Assembly: GCA_905250075.1 (NCBI GenBank)
Contig: CAJNOP010000033.1
Coordinates: forward strand, 1,240,613 to 1,304,612
Length of the DNA: 64,000 nt
Source: Rotaria sp. Silwood1
Taxonomy: Eukaryota > Rotifera > Eurotatoria > Philodinida > Philodinidae
Direction of reading: 5' to 3'
Shown piece after piece: positions 24,713 through 38,699 of the stretch. The translations under genes were made by a program, and so were the position numbers. The notes under the pieces were generated by a model. It was given only the letters and a program-made list of their open reading frames with translations. It made no database searches and was not told where the DNA came from. Position 1 is the stretch's first letter, and each line of letters begins with the position of its first letter.

Positions 24713-27700
24713 GAATGTTTTTATATGATTAGGTACAAAAAAATATCTTATTATCTACGTGAAAACATGTTTAAAAATATACAGATTAATGATTGATTAG
24801 GAACAGAATAACAAAAATAAATTACCTTAACAAAATTTTCAAGTTAAAGTAATTGTTTAAATAAATTAACGTCTCGTTGTTTAGTCTTCTGGCATTGAAT
24901 CTATTGCTTGTATTATTTTATCGTGTCTTTGTTTCACATTTACAAGACACGACACGAATCAAAAGCTCGAAGCAAAAAAGAATAAAACATGAAATGCTCA
25001 ATTATATTCATTATTTGTTATTTTACAACGCAATTTAGTTATATTACATTCGGTCATGGGACATTAAAGGTGAGCGGGTGAGAAAATTATGATGACAAGC
25101 ATAGGAAAAAAGAGAGCAAATTTATTTTACACTATAGTACTCTAGTGTGTAGATAACAGATGAACTGAACAGGGTTGCCAAGGTCTCCATAGCTGCATAT
25201 ATATATATATGTTTCTTTTTTGTTCATAACTAAATGGTATACATTTTTTTCTAACATAATTAAAGTATTCAATAAAAATTCGTGAAATGTGTCGTTTTTG
25301 TGTTATTTATATCATTATTAATTCCATGTTTTTGATGAAAGATACCTTACAAATAAACAAAACAATCACCGAAGAAAACTACTGAAAAAAACACATTTTC
25401 CGCGTCAATGGACAATTAATTTGTGTGAAAGAAAAAAAATTATGAATAATATCTAGATTAATATTAAATCATGGAAAATTACTTAATTTAATTAGAAAAT
25501 TTCTCAACTTATTAAAACTATACTAATAATATTAAAACTTACTAATTAGATTAAATTTTACTTTTCTTTTTCTTTTTCTTTTTCTTTTTTGAATACAAAG
25601 AAATCATTTTCATTTTGTAAGCAAAAAAATCTTCATTTGATAATATTGAAACATTTTTTAGTCAAACTCAAAGTTGCTTTTGTTTTCAAACGTTAGTTAA
25701 CGAATATCTCGATAGAATAACAAAACAAAAATTTTCATGGAATCAATTGTTTTTAATACAATTGTTTTTTTAAAGAATGTTTAACTCAGATTATTTGTAA
25801 ACTATTGAACTTCCTTGAAAACGTATACAATCAACTTACTAAGAAAAAGAAAGAACTTTTGTTCTATTTGACGTCTCTTTATTTTAGAAATAGTATCTTT
25901 AACCTTGACAAAACACTACTACATAAGCAATAGAATAAATAGAACAAGAAAGAAAAGCAATTACTAATTGTGAAGACCCGAAAGACAACAGACCGTAAAC
26001 GATTACAAGGACACAATCATACATATGAGTAAAAACAATGTTTACATAAGTATCAAAGTTTATTTCTTGATTTAGAGATTATTTTATTATTGATTTTATG
26101 ATTATTTTCTACGCATGTATCAAATTATAAGAATACAACAGACCAATATAGATAAAGTGTTTCTTTTTTTTTTTCGGAATCAAATTTCAAAAGCAAAATA
26201 TTGTAAATGAAAAAACCTCTTTAAATCAAAACAGAATAGAAAATCAACAAAAATGTAAAAAAAAAAATTAATAGAGACTTTTGCGATCTTCGCAATAGTG
26301 TATATTCGTTGTTTCAAAAAATCTTGTATACAATATTTTACGACTATTTTTTTTTGTTTTTTTTTGTGTCGTCTTATCTATTCTATTATTGGCCAAAAAA
26401 GACAATTATATCATTCTAAATTCTATCCATTTAACAATTTAACTAAAAACCAACCATGTCGTTATTTTTTTCGTAATAATGAAAGATAAAAAAATGTCAA
26501 ATATAGACTTTAGTTTTACAATAAATCTGAACTTTGCGGGCTTTATTTTTTTATCCAATACAGTCATCATCAACAGAGTTGACAAAAATATTGGTCAAAA
26601 TTTTATTATAAATAGCAAATAAGCCGAAAACAAGGTGATTATTATCATAAACAAGAAAAACTAAATTGTATAAAAAAGCAATAACAACTATGTTTTCATA
26701 ATAAATCGGATCAATCATGCACGGATCATAATAAAAAAAACCAAGAGTATCTCGACCAGGTATCCAACCCTCCGGCCTCTGCTCTCCCCCTTAATCTTAA
26801 AGACTGTTCGTTTTTCTCCGGCGTTTTATCGTTTGTTTTTACTCACCTATACATAGAAAACAATGCTAAAGTCTGCCATCCTAAATCCGGTCAACTTTAG
26901 CAAGAAATGTTTGCATCGGTCGCAAGAATCATCGGTATATAATTATAATAACATTAAGTAACTAAATTATGAATGCATATCATCATGTTGATATTTATAT
27001 TGGTCTCAAGTCTTCGTATTGCATTAAAGTATTAAGAACATGATTAAGTTCGAAAATTTGAGATGACTAATATTCCTATTGTTTTCATCAACAGTTCATC
27101 ATTGCTACCAGCATTTCTATTCATGTTTTCAACTAAAAAAGAAAGTTTCATATTTATTAGTATTTTCTTTTTCTAGTGTTGTCTTATGATCGACTAAAGA
27201 TATTTTTCATGAATATTTAAATTTCTCGTACTGTCTTTTTTTGACAATAAAAAGTCATCTATTATTATAATATTGAAATAAATTTGTTGATTGTGTAAAT
27301 ATATAGCTTATACCAAGTCATTAATTGATCTCATGTTTTTGTTCCAGTGACATATATACACTAATGTCAAATGAGACACTGATAGATACTTGATTAAAGT
27401 AGATAGAGAACGCAAGCAGATAACGATCTGCGGTTTTCAAGAATCTATAGAAAAGACATGGTGTTGTCTTTGTCTCCGATAAGATAATGCCGAAATCAAT
27501 GATCTTTGAAAAACATTCAAAAAAAAAATAGTTTGCTTGTTATATCGAGCTAAAATCTTGATATTGGCATGTCTTTTAGATCGAGAGATTAGACATCCAT
27601 AGTCCAATAAACAATTTTGAGTGATTAGTTTCTCGTATCCTAATATTATCAAATAAAATAAGTTATCTATTCGATTATAAACGACATAAGCTGTTATTAC

Positions 27701-27966
27701 ACACTTCGTTTTCTGATGATTTTCGTCATCTTCTGCTAGATATGACACAACCAGAAAAAAATTTTAAGATCTGATATCAAATGTTCCGTATTTGGATTTA
27801 GATAAAAATAATATAAACAATTTGAATTTTGATAACCATCATCAGATTGCAAATCACATAGACCAGTGAAAAAAGTCCGTGTACTTTCAAATATTTATTT
27901 ATGAAAAAAAAAAAACATTTTACTATTTCTGTCTACAATAAATATTCGAAGTATTCTTCGTGATAT
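24610..27966. other. Gene-poor AT-rich spacer
   Basis: No gene is supported. It contains a GA microsatellite at about 24,685-24,710, an AT run near 25,198-25,210 and CTTTTT repeats at 25,561-25,590. A short pyrimidine-rich, less AT-biased patch lies near 26,760-26,830 with no recognisable content. Small ORFs here look random. Confidence 0.45.
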
Positions 27967-28109
27967 TCAGTACAATATTTCGTCTTCTGAATCCACTTCA
28001 AGAATATATTCTGGTACTCCTGAACAGGCATTGACTTGAACTTCTTGGTTATTGCTTAAGCCAAAAATTGTAACATTGATATGTGTAGCAAGTTTATTCT
28101 TCATATCAT
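27967..28109 (-). CDS. Isolated terminal coding exon, gene unknown
   Basis: After a good acceptor (TTATTGTTTAG) the - strand reads DMKNKLATHINVTIFGL, then SNNQEVQVNACSGVPEY and ILEVDSEDEILY with a stop at 27967. The composition is protein-like and unlike neighbouring random frames. The incoming phase is 1. I could not find the preceding exon in 28.1-29.2 kb with confidence. It may be the last exon of a gene whose other exons are unrecognised here, a pseudogene remnant, or a 45-residue protein starting at the internal ATG (28104). No family recognised. Confidence 0.4.
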
Positions 28110-29246
28110 CTAAACAATAAGAAATTTGAAGAAAAAAAATGGTCAGAAGACTATGATGGATAAACCATAAGCTTTTTCTTCTTCTTGAATAGAATTGAAA
28201 ACAATAGAATAGTATCTACACAACCATGTAATATATATCTAAGATGATACTAATCTAATCAATATTAATATTTGAATGATTATTCATCGATTCTTTGATA
28301 GCATCAATATTTTGTTTAGTAAAATATTTCTGAAAGATTGAAATTCAAATTTTTCATCACCTGGAAGTCTGTTCGAATTACATAGAATGATAGAGTAAAC
28401 AATTCTCTACAAAATCAAGTGTCTTCCGATGCTCGACGACATTCTTTGACCGAGATACAACAATTTTACGACGAATACAAAAATAATTTTTTTCATACGC
28501 AATAACAAAGAAAAACGACTTTTGCACCTTGTATATGGTTGATGTAGCATGGGTAAAATGCGTCATAGAAAGCCTGAAGACATTTCACTTTTTTTTAGAG
28601 AATTATTAGCTTTATTATTTTAAATAATTGACACAATATTCCAGGGTTGAAAAACTTGATTTTTCAGATATTCTATTGTTGGAGAGCTAGCAATCGTTTT
28701 CATTGTTGAAAATAAAATTCTATAGACAAATTATTATTTGTATTCGAGACATTGAATTTTTTCCGTTTAAAAAGTAAAATATAAAGAAAAACAGATTTTG
28801 TCATGCTCATCCAAATAAACTCTATACCACAGAAAATTTCACGTTGTCAAATGAACTATTTTTCAATCTTATTTGTTTTGTTGAATATTTTCCGAAAATA
28901 TTATTATATAGAGTTGAAAATTTTATTTCTTGCTCAAGATCATATTTTTGAAAGTGAATGACCTTGAATCTCATGCCAATATTCGACTAAATCTTTGATT
29001 TTATCATTTTCTTCTAATAAAACTTTCAAGAATGAATCTTATTAAGGTTGTTTTTCAATAAAAAAAAAAAAAAGAAAAAAAAGAAAAGAAAACAGTAGGA
29101 CACAAAACAAACAATGACAAATAGAATAGAATAAAGCAAAGCAACGGAACAAAAGAAAAAAGAACAAAAAAAAAACCAGCAATTTATATATGCATGTTTT
29201 CTAGATGACAAAAAAAAGCAAACGGATAAATAGTACAAGAACAATA
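28110..29246. other. Spacer downstream of the zinc-finger gene
   Basis: No confident gene. A short frame after TTTCAG near 28,330 on the - strand (KYFTKQNIDAIKESMNNH) looks mildly coding but has no clear splice partner. The zinc-finger 3' UTR must begin at 29,246 and run left. Confidence 0.35.
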
Positions 29247-32200
29247 TTATCTGAATGGAATGTTCATAGGACGAGAAAGACCTTGCAAAAGAAAACGAGA
29301 TATCTGACAATTCATTTACATTTGATCCTAATAGAAACAAAAAAAATAAAAATAAATTTAAATCAGAAATAATTATATTTCAAAAATATAAAAAAAATTT
29401 ACTTCTAATAATTCTGGATGTTGAGTATCAATATGATTGAAAAAATGTTGATGATTATTATGTATTGTATAATTACATTTTGAACATTGATAAAGAATTG
29501 TTCGAACTTTTTCATGAACTATAAAACAAAAAAAGATTTTTTATTTTTCAACAACAAAGAAAAAAAAACATCTAAATTTACTTGTAGTAAATTGTTTTAT
29601 CAATGGATTATTTTCTAACCATTGTAATTCTAAAAAAACAAAAAAAAAAAATAAATATATTTTTCTTTTGTTTTAATTTTATCTCTAACCATAATCAAAT
29701 ATTTGTTCGGATTGATTATTATCATCATTTTCAATATCACTATGATATTTTTTATCAATATCAATACGATTTTTAATCGATGCATGACCTTTACGATGTA
29801 TAAGTAAATCTGATAAATCTTCAGCTTCATAATCACATTGTCGACAACGTAAATTATTATTTTGTATACGAGAATTTATTTTATCTTTTTCATTATTATT
29901 ATTATTATTATTATCATTTTGATTTTCATCAACAATTATTTCATCGTCTTCATCGGCATCTTCCTCATTTTCAATTGTTTTTTGTTCAGTCATTTTTTCT
30001 GATGATATTGATTTATTATTTTCAATAATTAAACCAAGACTCTAAAAACGAACAAACAAAATAAAAAATAAAAACAAATTTTTGTTATTTGCTTTTTAAT
30101 CTTCTTACTTCCATAACTTTAGCCATTGCTTTACGTCCAACTAAAACTGGACCATGATGATTACATATTTTCATATGTTTTTTAACATCACATTTCCATT
30201 TTGATTTATAATTACAATTAAAACAATGATAAGGACTTTCAGCTGAATGAACAATTAAATGACGTCGTAATTCAGCCATTGAATTAGCTGCAAATGGACA
30301 TTGTTGACATGATAATGTACGATCACGTGTAAATTTCATTGAAGATAATTTTTCTTGAACATCAGCACCAAAAAAATTATAATCTTCTTCTGTTAATGGT
30401 GGTGGAGCTAATGTACGATCATCTGCTGCATCATATTTAGATTTCAGAGTTGTTTGAAATAAATATTTATCCGGTAATTCAACTATTTTTGCTGTATCAT
30501 GAACATGTTGTTTTTTAACATGTTTCTAAAATATTATTTAATGTAAAGATATTAGAAGTTTTAATGGATTGAAATATGTATATTCATGAGAAGTGTAATT
30601 TAGTAATCAAGATAGAAGATTTCATACAGTGATTGAAGCCCAAAAGAAAAGAAGCTAAATGCGGACTGATTTAAGGAGTAGAGATGAAAGGCATCACGCC
30701 CTTGACAAGAGAAGTTCTTCACAACTGATAAATTGCTTATGAATCACGACTATTTGCATTATGTCGACCTGAATGAGCTATGAATATGTCGTGCTTTTAG
30801 CTTATTTCTACGGAGGTGTTGTCTATAGATTATTGAGAAAGTTTCAAGTTCTTGGCTCAGTAACGGAGTCTTCCTAGCAAATTATGCAATGGAACATTTT
30901 AATACATATATATTATTATGTGGAACTCGTATGTTTTTTTTTTCGAAAACAACCATTGCAAAGATTTACACATTTTTGTATTAGAAAAAAAACTCGTCTG
31001 GGAGATTCCACCATAAAGACCTGAAACTTGCGCAATAAACTACAGTTCTTAAGGCCTATTTTTATATAGATTTTCAAGTCGAAATTTATTTTTTCTGTTG
31101 CTACGGTATTCATGTTAAAAATGCAGTATCCCCACAGTCATAATTCCAGAGTACGATCATTTGGATCTGCATAATGTAGATACTGTCGATTCAAATGTCA
31201 TTTTTTCATGGGAAAACTCCCTTCAACAGTATCATTTATTTGAATGTTTTATTCAATGTACAGGTTTGAAAAATGATCTCTGTTAATGTTTGAAATTTTC
31301 TTCGATTGATGAAACTTTAATGCAATTCTTTTGTAAAAATTTTATTTTTCTATATAAAACTTACTTGAACATCCCATTTCCAACTAGAAGCATATGGACA
31401 TGCTGAACAATGATAAGGTTTATCTCTAGCATGATGACATCTCATATGTTGACTTAATTCACTTCTCCAACGTCCACGATAATCACACCAACGACATTGA
31501 AAATTTCTTTCTTCTTTTTCAATTCTTCGTTGTTGTTGTTGTTGCTGCTGCTGCTGCTGCTGCTGTTGTTGTTGTTGTTGTTGTTGTTGTCGAAGATGAT
31601 GATTACTATTTCCTTGTGCTGCTGCAACCATAGCTGCAACAGCATGCATACGTTGTTGTTGTTGTAATGGTGATGATGAACGTGGTGGTGATGATGATGA
31701 TGATGATCTTGATGAATTTGGTGACGCTGATTGTTGAACAAATGATGATGCTTGTCGAAATAAATCTAAATTTGTATTCATCGGTAAATTGGGTAAACGT
31801 GGAGAATAATTAAATTTTGGTTGAAGTAATAATGATGGATTAATAAAGGATGAAAACATTGGATGATGTGGAAAAAATGGTGATGGAAAATACATTGATG
31901 GTGGCAATGGTGGTGCAGGAATAGGTGGTAATGGTGGTGGAAAAAACATTTTATTATTATTATTATTGTTATTATTATTATTATTTTCTTGTTTAAGTCG
32001 TTTTATTATTTGTTGTTCATCTTCATGATCAGAATTAATTGAATTTTGACTTTGTTCATCATCGGAATGATTTGTTCGATTATTTTTTGTTAAATTTTCA
32101 TTTGATACTGATGAACTTATTGAATGACTATCAGAATTTGTTTGAATTTTTGTTGTTGATGAATTTGTTGGTAATTCCATCATAGAACGTGCTTGATCAC

Positions 32201-35200
32201 GATCACGTTTTTTATATGGATTAATTAAATTTATACCTTTACCACTACATGCATGAGCACGATCCCAATGTTTAGCTAAATCTAAAATAAAACAAAAGAA
32301 AAAAATAATAGAGAAAAAAAGAAAAAAAGAAAAAAAAGAAAAAAAGAAAAAAAAGAACATTTTATTCTTCTTACCCCAACGCCATTTATAAGTTAATGAA
32401 CATATAAGACATTTAAATGGTCTTGATGTTGAATGTGATGCAGCATGTTTTTGAAGTTCAGTTGGCCATCGACCAACAAAATCACATTGAATACATTTTA
32501 ATGGATTAACTGGATCACTTAAATTCCACTCTTCATTTTGTTGTGCTACATTTGTATTACGTGGTGGTGATTTTCCTGTTATTTCATTTTCTAATTCATG
32601 TAAATGATTTTTTAAAAAATGTTCATTAACTGTTTCAATTGATAAAAATCTTTGATCACATATTGAACAAATAAAAAGTTTTTGTCCAATTGAATTTTGT
32701 GGACTTGGTGATGAACGATCATCTGAACTTTCATGTCCATCATCATCTTCACTAATATTATGATTCTCAATTGGTTTTATACGAAGATCTAATGGATGTT
32801 GATCAATTGATGATGTTGTTGATGATGATGGTGATGTATTTGTTGTTATTGATGTTGCTAATTTTAACCATGTATAAGGATTAAATGGAAATGCTGGATG
32901 ATGTGTTGATACGGATTTCATTTGTGTTGGTATCATATCAATTTGATTTGAATTTAAAGTTTTTGATTGTGATGATTTTGATGGACGTATTGTAACAGGT
33001 GCGTCAAGTGGTGGTGGTTCTTCGTCGTTATGTTTTTCTTTCCAATGTTTATTTAAACTTTTTCGCCATTTGTATAAATTACCACATAATGAACAAGCAA
33101 ATTTTACTTTAAATAAGGACACAGAAAAAAAAGAATGTTTTTTTTTTAAATTTATTTTGAATTTTTATTAACATACCAGAATTTGCATCATCAGGATCAG
33201 GTACACGACGATATCGTGCTGGATCAACAGATACGTTATAAGGACGTTTACGATCAGGAACAATTGATGATGTTTGTTGTGTTGTATGTGAATGAGATGA
33301 AGTAACGGAAAGATTAAGTTTCTTATTTAGACCAGTAGAAGGATTCTATAAAGAGAAAAAAGAGAAATGAATAACTATTGGTAGAAAAGAAAAAAAAAGA
33401 GTAATGCCATTAACATACATGCACATACACTTTTTTTTCTCTCTCTCTCTCTCTTTCGCATTTTATGAGCATCCAATAATAATAACCATGACCGAGAAAC
33501 TGATCTTTCGGGCAGGTGTCAGTATGCGAAAAAGAAAAACAGAATAATTTCTCCGTTATACATAAAAAAAAAACCGATGAAGAAAATGTCTGATTGTTAT
33601 AGCCGTCGAGAAATGGGCTCTTGTTCGAGACAAAAAAAAACCGAAATAAAAAAAAAAGAAAAATACATCATGATACATTACACTTATAAAGCTAAAATAG
33701 AATTACATGCGTGAGCGCAAGTTCTCATATTCTCTTAGTGTATAAGAGAATAGACATTTAGAGAAAAGTTTATTTTAATCAAAAATGTTTTTTTTTTTTT
33801 ATCATGATTACAAATCGACATGATGATCATTACTCACTTTTTTAATCGAAAAAGAAACATACACATATATACACCTGCATTAAAGCGAGACAAATGATAA
33901 GATTTGATGATTTTCATTGCCGTTTTTTTTTTTACGTTTTCTTTCTTGCTCATTTTATTATCCTATGAAAGTTTCACACATCATTAACGATTTTCTCTAT
34001 CGTGCGAAAAATTGAATATTCACTCTCTCTTCTACTATATTATATATATGTTACAGATTAGTCAAGTATAATTGTTGTTCTGACGTTGGCACGATTCTCA
34101 ATCATAAATATGATCCGTTTTTATGGTCAAGAAAAAAAAAATGAGTATACTGTACAGGTCAATCGCATGTAATTAATAATACTACTGCTGCTGCTGCCTA
34201 TATGTATACATAGTTCGAAAAATGAAACTTTAATCCAAAGATGCAAATTTTCTTTTTTGTAATAGTAACTGTCTGACTACAATGTCGTACTTTTGTTATT
34301 CTTTTTATTCATTGAAGAAGAAAAAATAAAAAATTTGAATATTTAGTCATCTCATTAGTTATATCATAAAGTTTAGTTGAAGAAAAAAAAAAAAGAAGAT
34401 CAAACGATCAATTTTCAAGTGGAATTATGGTAAAACAAGTGTCAACTTCAATCATAAGATGAAGTTAAGATAGAAATTTAATATCCGATTCTTTTTTTTT
34501 TCTTAACAGAAGTTAAAAGAAAAACAAATTTTAATTTTATCCGTATGTCTATCAAATATTAAAATAAAAACAAAAAAAATGAATTTGTCTGATTACAAAC
34601 TACTACTGTATATAACATACGTTTAAAATTAAACTTATGAAAGTAGATCATTATTTGTTTTTTAGTCCTAGGTCATCGTTTGATAGATAAGCATTCATTA
34701 AGATTAATCGATCAATGAAAATATCATTACAGGACATACGAAAAAAAAAAAACAAAAGAAAAATTAAGTATTCTTGGTGCCGTAGTACATTTCAATATTT
34801 TTTGAATATCTCAAGAATGATAACAGCTAGAAACCTAAGATTTTCACCGTTTAAAAGAGACATGTCGGAATAGTTTACCTTTGCGGAATTATATGTACTA
34901 TAGATTTTGATCAGAGATTTTCAAGAAAGTCATATCTCAATTATAGCAAAAAATTTCAACTACGGTAATCTATAACGAAGGCATATCTTTATCGATCTAT
35001 GCAAGACCAATCGTTCTAGTTTATTCTATTTAAGAATTAAACATGTTCCAATGATAGTATTGAAATCAGTCAACTGATCATTGATCACTCAAAATTCAAT
35101 GCAATTTAGAGTGACCATTGGTCAGTTAACCGATTTCAAAGCTATCATTGGAACATGTTTAACTTCCAAATGAAATAAGTTAGAAGAACCAATCTTGAAG

Positions 35201-38200
35201 AGATTGACAGAGAAATGTCTTTGCTATCAATTCCGAATATTGGAAATTATTGTTGGTTGAGAAAGTTTTTTTTTTCTCGAAAACTTCTGGTCAAATCCTA
35301 AAGCAAAAATATATAGCCTAGATAATTCAATAAAGTTTAACTCTTCAACATTACGTTTCCGAATGGTAAAAACCTCAGGCGTCTAGTTATTTTCATTCTC
35401 AACATATTAAAAAAATATCGAGTTGCATTATATTTTGATGCGAACATTAGAAACTTGCAATACGATAATATTAAAATGGAAAATTCAAAATATGTTTTGT
35501 TACTACAATCTTTCTCTTCTCTATCCGTTAATATATCCCTATTTGTCACAATCTTAGATTCACTACTACTTGAAGATACAATTCTATTTATTAATTGTCT
35601 TCTAATGTGTCCTATTGTGTATAGATAGTTTTGCTAATGATTAATAAAGTTATTATTTATAGTTTAACTTACAGATTTTTACTAAATAAAATTTTCATAG
35701 TATGTTTTCAATAAAAATATCTATGATTCTAACAAGAAAAAATTTCTAAAACGGAAAAAAATAATAGAATGACTAATGTATTTGGTTTTTGAGTACTAGT
35801 ATTAAATTCGAGTCGTTTCGTCTCGTTCACCTACGTCATGTTTTTATAATTTTGTCCTATTCTACGTGTCTCAATCGACTTTCTCGTTAATGTACTATAC
35901 ATTCGAACTTGCATACAAAGGTAATTTGGCTCGGTGAAAAAAATACCAATATATGATATTTATTCATTGTTTTATATGCTATGGTTTTCTTCATAAATTA
36001 CTTGTCATCATCATTATGTCCCATTAGGCCCTATGATGAATAGAAGGTTGAATAAATCGCAAATCAAAAAGAACCCTTGTTTTTTTTTACTATTCTTTAA
36101 TTATCTCTTTACATTTATTATTCGAATACAGATCGATTTTTATTTATGAATAACTAACCAATCTCGTCTATTTTTCCAATAAAAAATTTGTTTCTAGTTC
36201 CCAATACTTCGGATGAATTATCTACAACGTAGAATTTTCGAGAACGTGCGCCCTCTTTCGAACGAATTATAACTGCAAATAATTTCAAACAAATGTTAAA
36301 TTCTATTCTTTTTTTGCTTACTTGTTCATCATCTGAACTTTGTTCATCATGTTCAAATATTGTTTTATTTTGTTCTTTTGAATCTTCAATATTAAGTTGA
36401 TGTTCATCATTGTCATCTTCAATTTCATCAGTAGATTCGACATTTGAAGATTGTTGAATTGAAAGATTTAATTTCGGTTGTGATAATGATTGTTGATTAT
36501 TTCTATTTAAATGAAATAAAACAGATTTAAAAAAAAAAGAAAATAGAAATTCAATCGAATTCTAATTTTACTTCGATGAATCATGATGAGAATTAAGATG
36601 TAAATTAAAATCATATGAAGATAATGAATAATATCGACATGTATCACATAAATATACTTGTTCCTGTCCGTGTTCGAATTTCATATGATTTTTAAATTCA
36701 TTGATTATTGTTGAAGAAAAATCACATAGATCACATTGACGAACAAGTCGAGAACGAGGCGCCAATTGTTTTCGTCTAAAAAAGCAAAATAAAAAAGAAA
36801 AATATTTTATCTTTATAAAGATTGAAAAATAAACATTTAACTTACCTATTGCTTCGTCCAATATTTTGCGTTGATTTTGATATGAGATTTATGGCATTAT
36901 TATTGTTGTTATTATTTGAAATTGATTTGTCCGATTTTGCATCACAATCACTGAAATAACACAAAAAAAATCACACATCATGATATCATATCTTATAGTT
37001 TAGTAATCATCAAAATAGAAAATTAGAGAAAAAACAAAAAGGTGTTATTGAAAATTCTTATTGCCTATGTTTGCTTATTTAACTTACAAAAACACTTGAA
37101 CATCAAAGATCAATTTAATGATAGTTCGTCATTATATCGTAGAATGATTTTCTTTTCATTCTTTCTTTTTTTTTTTTTAAATAAAAACCAGAGAAAGATT
37201 TTTATCTTTCTTAACACAACGGAATTGACCGATGAACCAGACACACACATATATATATATATTAAAAAGATCGATTGAATTCAATGATAATTCGTTTAGT
37301 TAGACATCGATCAGGCATGACATTAAACTGTACTGTCTCTTTTCTCCCATTACTCTGTTACATCGTTCGATCTCTTGTCTTTATTTTGTTCATTCATTTT
37401 TCAGTATGCATATGTGAACGATGCGATTTAGACGACGGGCGTCATTAACGACAAGTAAAAGAAAGAGACACTCTATAGGTTCACATTGGTGGTAGTGATG
37501 GTGGTTCATTGATTGAAGATAGTTGACAAAAAAAAAAAGAGAGAGAGAGAAAAAGACATTCTCTTTATCTAGTACCGATATCAAGTAAAATACTTCGCCG
37601 AAAGGTATATTTCTTTAAATATATTTATGTATATATATATACAGTTGGACACGCATCGATAATTTAACAGAGAGGAAAAAAAAACGAAAATGCATTTTCC
37701 ATTAGTCTTCAACATACGATTAATTACTTTATGTTAGTTCAATTTCAAATGACACCAGATCTTTCTCATGTATACACAAAATGAAATGAACAGGGATTAG
37801 CGCCTAGTACTGGTACTACACTACTGATAATAAAGAATGATGCCGAGACTTATGTATACATAGGATGGAACTAATCCCTCTAGACATGACATGTAAATAT
37901 CATTGAATCGAATAGAAAAAAAACACAAGAAGATTTCGTTGTTGTTTTTTTACCTGATATCATCTGAATTGGTAGGAAAACTCTGCATAGCTTGATTAAT
38001 ATGATTATTATCACAATGATGATATTGATGTCTTTGTCTAGAAAAAGAAATAGAAATGAATGTTAATAGAAAAGAAATAAAGATCACGTACACACGACAA
38101 AATTTGTGTACATAAATAAGAGAGAGAAAAAAAAAATTTTCACCCGGAAATCAAATATAATCGTTTAAAGCACGTTCGAATATGGGTGGAACCAAGGAAA

Positions 38201-38699
38201 AAAAAAGGCTACTATTTTTTTTTTTTTTTTCGTTTTATTTCTAACCAATCAGAAAAACAGAAGAACTAATGCCATCAATAATTTATTCTATTTTTGTTAC
38301 AGATCAAACCAATCGATTATGAGACGAAGCAAAGAGAAAAAAAATAAAACGAAACGAAAAAAGTAGCAGTCGTATTTACGTATGACGACAATCCAACTCT
38401 TTCTCTACGCTGCTCCGATACGGATCATTGACTTTGATTTTTATCCTTTCTGGTTTCTGCTGGCGGCAGCTGACGTTGACATGCTCACATTCTCTCTCTA
38501 TCTATTTATTGTTCTTCTTTTGTATCATGAATGATTAAATCATGAAGGTAAGGGAAAAAAAACAGGATCATTCTCCTTCGCATTTTCTTTTTACGATTGT
38601 ATTTAAGAGAAAAAAAAGTATAGACGTATATATATTACCTTACCTGTTAAAGAAAGAAGTATTGACTACTTCTGTAACATCATCAGTAGCAAGCATCAT
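29247..38699 (-). CDS. Large C2H2 zinc-finger regulator, 12 fingers
   Basis: Probably a nuclear DNA-binding regulator. Thirteen exons on the - strand: 38644-38699, 37954-38037, 36846-36950, 36572-36775, 36322-36502, 33177-33345, 32375-33106, 31365-32281, 30109-30525, 29690-30041, 29582-29629, 29403-29518, 29247-29303; 1,145 residues in phase. Twelve C2H2 units are readable: two in the fourth exon (CDLCDFSS, CDTCRYYS), four from the seventh exon into the eighth (CSLCGNLYKWRKSLNKH, CSICDQRF, CIQCDFVGRWPTELQKH, CLICSLTYKWRWDLAKH), two from the eighth into the ninth (CRWCDYRGRWRSELSQH, CSACPYASSWKWDVQKH), two more in the ninth, then CRQCDYEAED and CSKCNYTI. The KWRW/RWRS finger style is distinctive. 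PolyQ, polyN and Pro-rich linkers separate fingers. Introns of 1.0-3.0 kb are large for this genome. I cannot name an orthologue. Confidence 0.88.
30540..31350. repeat. Zinc-finger intron with dispersed repeat
   Basis: Within the intron 30526-31364. Sequence near 30,715-30,790 (ACTGATAAATTGCTTATGA, TTTGCATTATG, GAGCTATGAATAT) is similar, on the same strand, to 54,450-54,520. No coding content. Probably an eroded non-autonomous transposon. Confidence 0.45.
31530..31590 (-). repeat. CAG/CAA polyglutamine tract
   Basis: About 20 glutamine codons in the eighth exon of the zinc-finger gene. An uninterrupted core of about seven CAG codons is flanked by CAA codons on both sides. Such tracts vary in length by slippage; the CAA interruptions would damp this. 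It lies just upstream of the RWRSELSQH finger. Confidence 0.9.
33346..36321. other. 2.98-kb intron of the zinc-finger gene
   Basis: The longest intron in the window. It is AT-rich with a CT microsatellite near 33,431-33,455, a foldback pair at 34,976-35,230 and a fragment at 34,799-34,880 related to the element at 52.5 kb. No ORF of interest. Its length in a compact genome could also hide enhancers, which sequence alone cannot show. Confidence 0.45.
34976..35230. mobile_element. Near-perfect foldback (about 125-bp arms)
   Basis: Left and right arms are inverted copies that almost touch at about 35,100. Matching blocks include AAACATGTTCCAATGATAG and its inverse CTATCATTGGAACATGTTTA. RNA from this intron could form a long hairpin. 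Most likely a foldback MITE inside the zinc-finger intron. Confidence 0.7.

Noticed and set aside
31454..31741. 95-codon His/Asn/Ser-rich frame on the - strand
   Set aside because: Alternate frame through the polyQ part of the zinc-finger exon.
29247..38699. Calling the zinc-finger gene hunchback, Ikaros or REST/charlatan
   Set aside because: Finger number, spacing and KWRW-style fingers do not clearly match any of these from memory.
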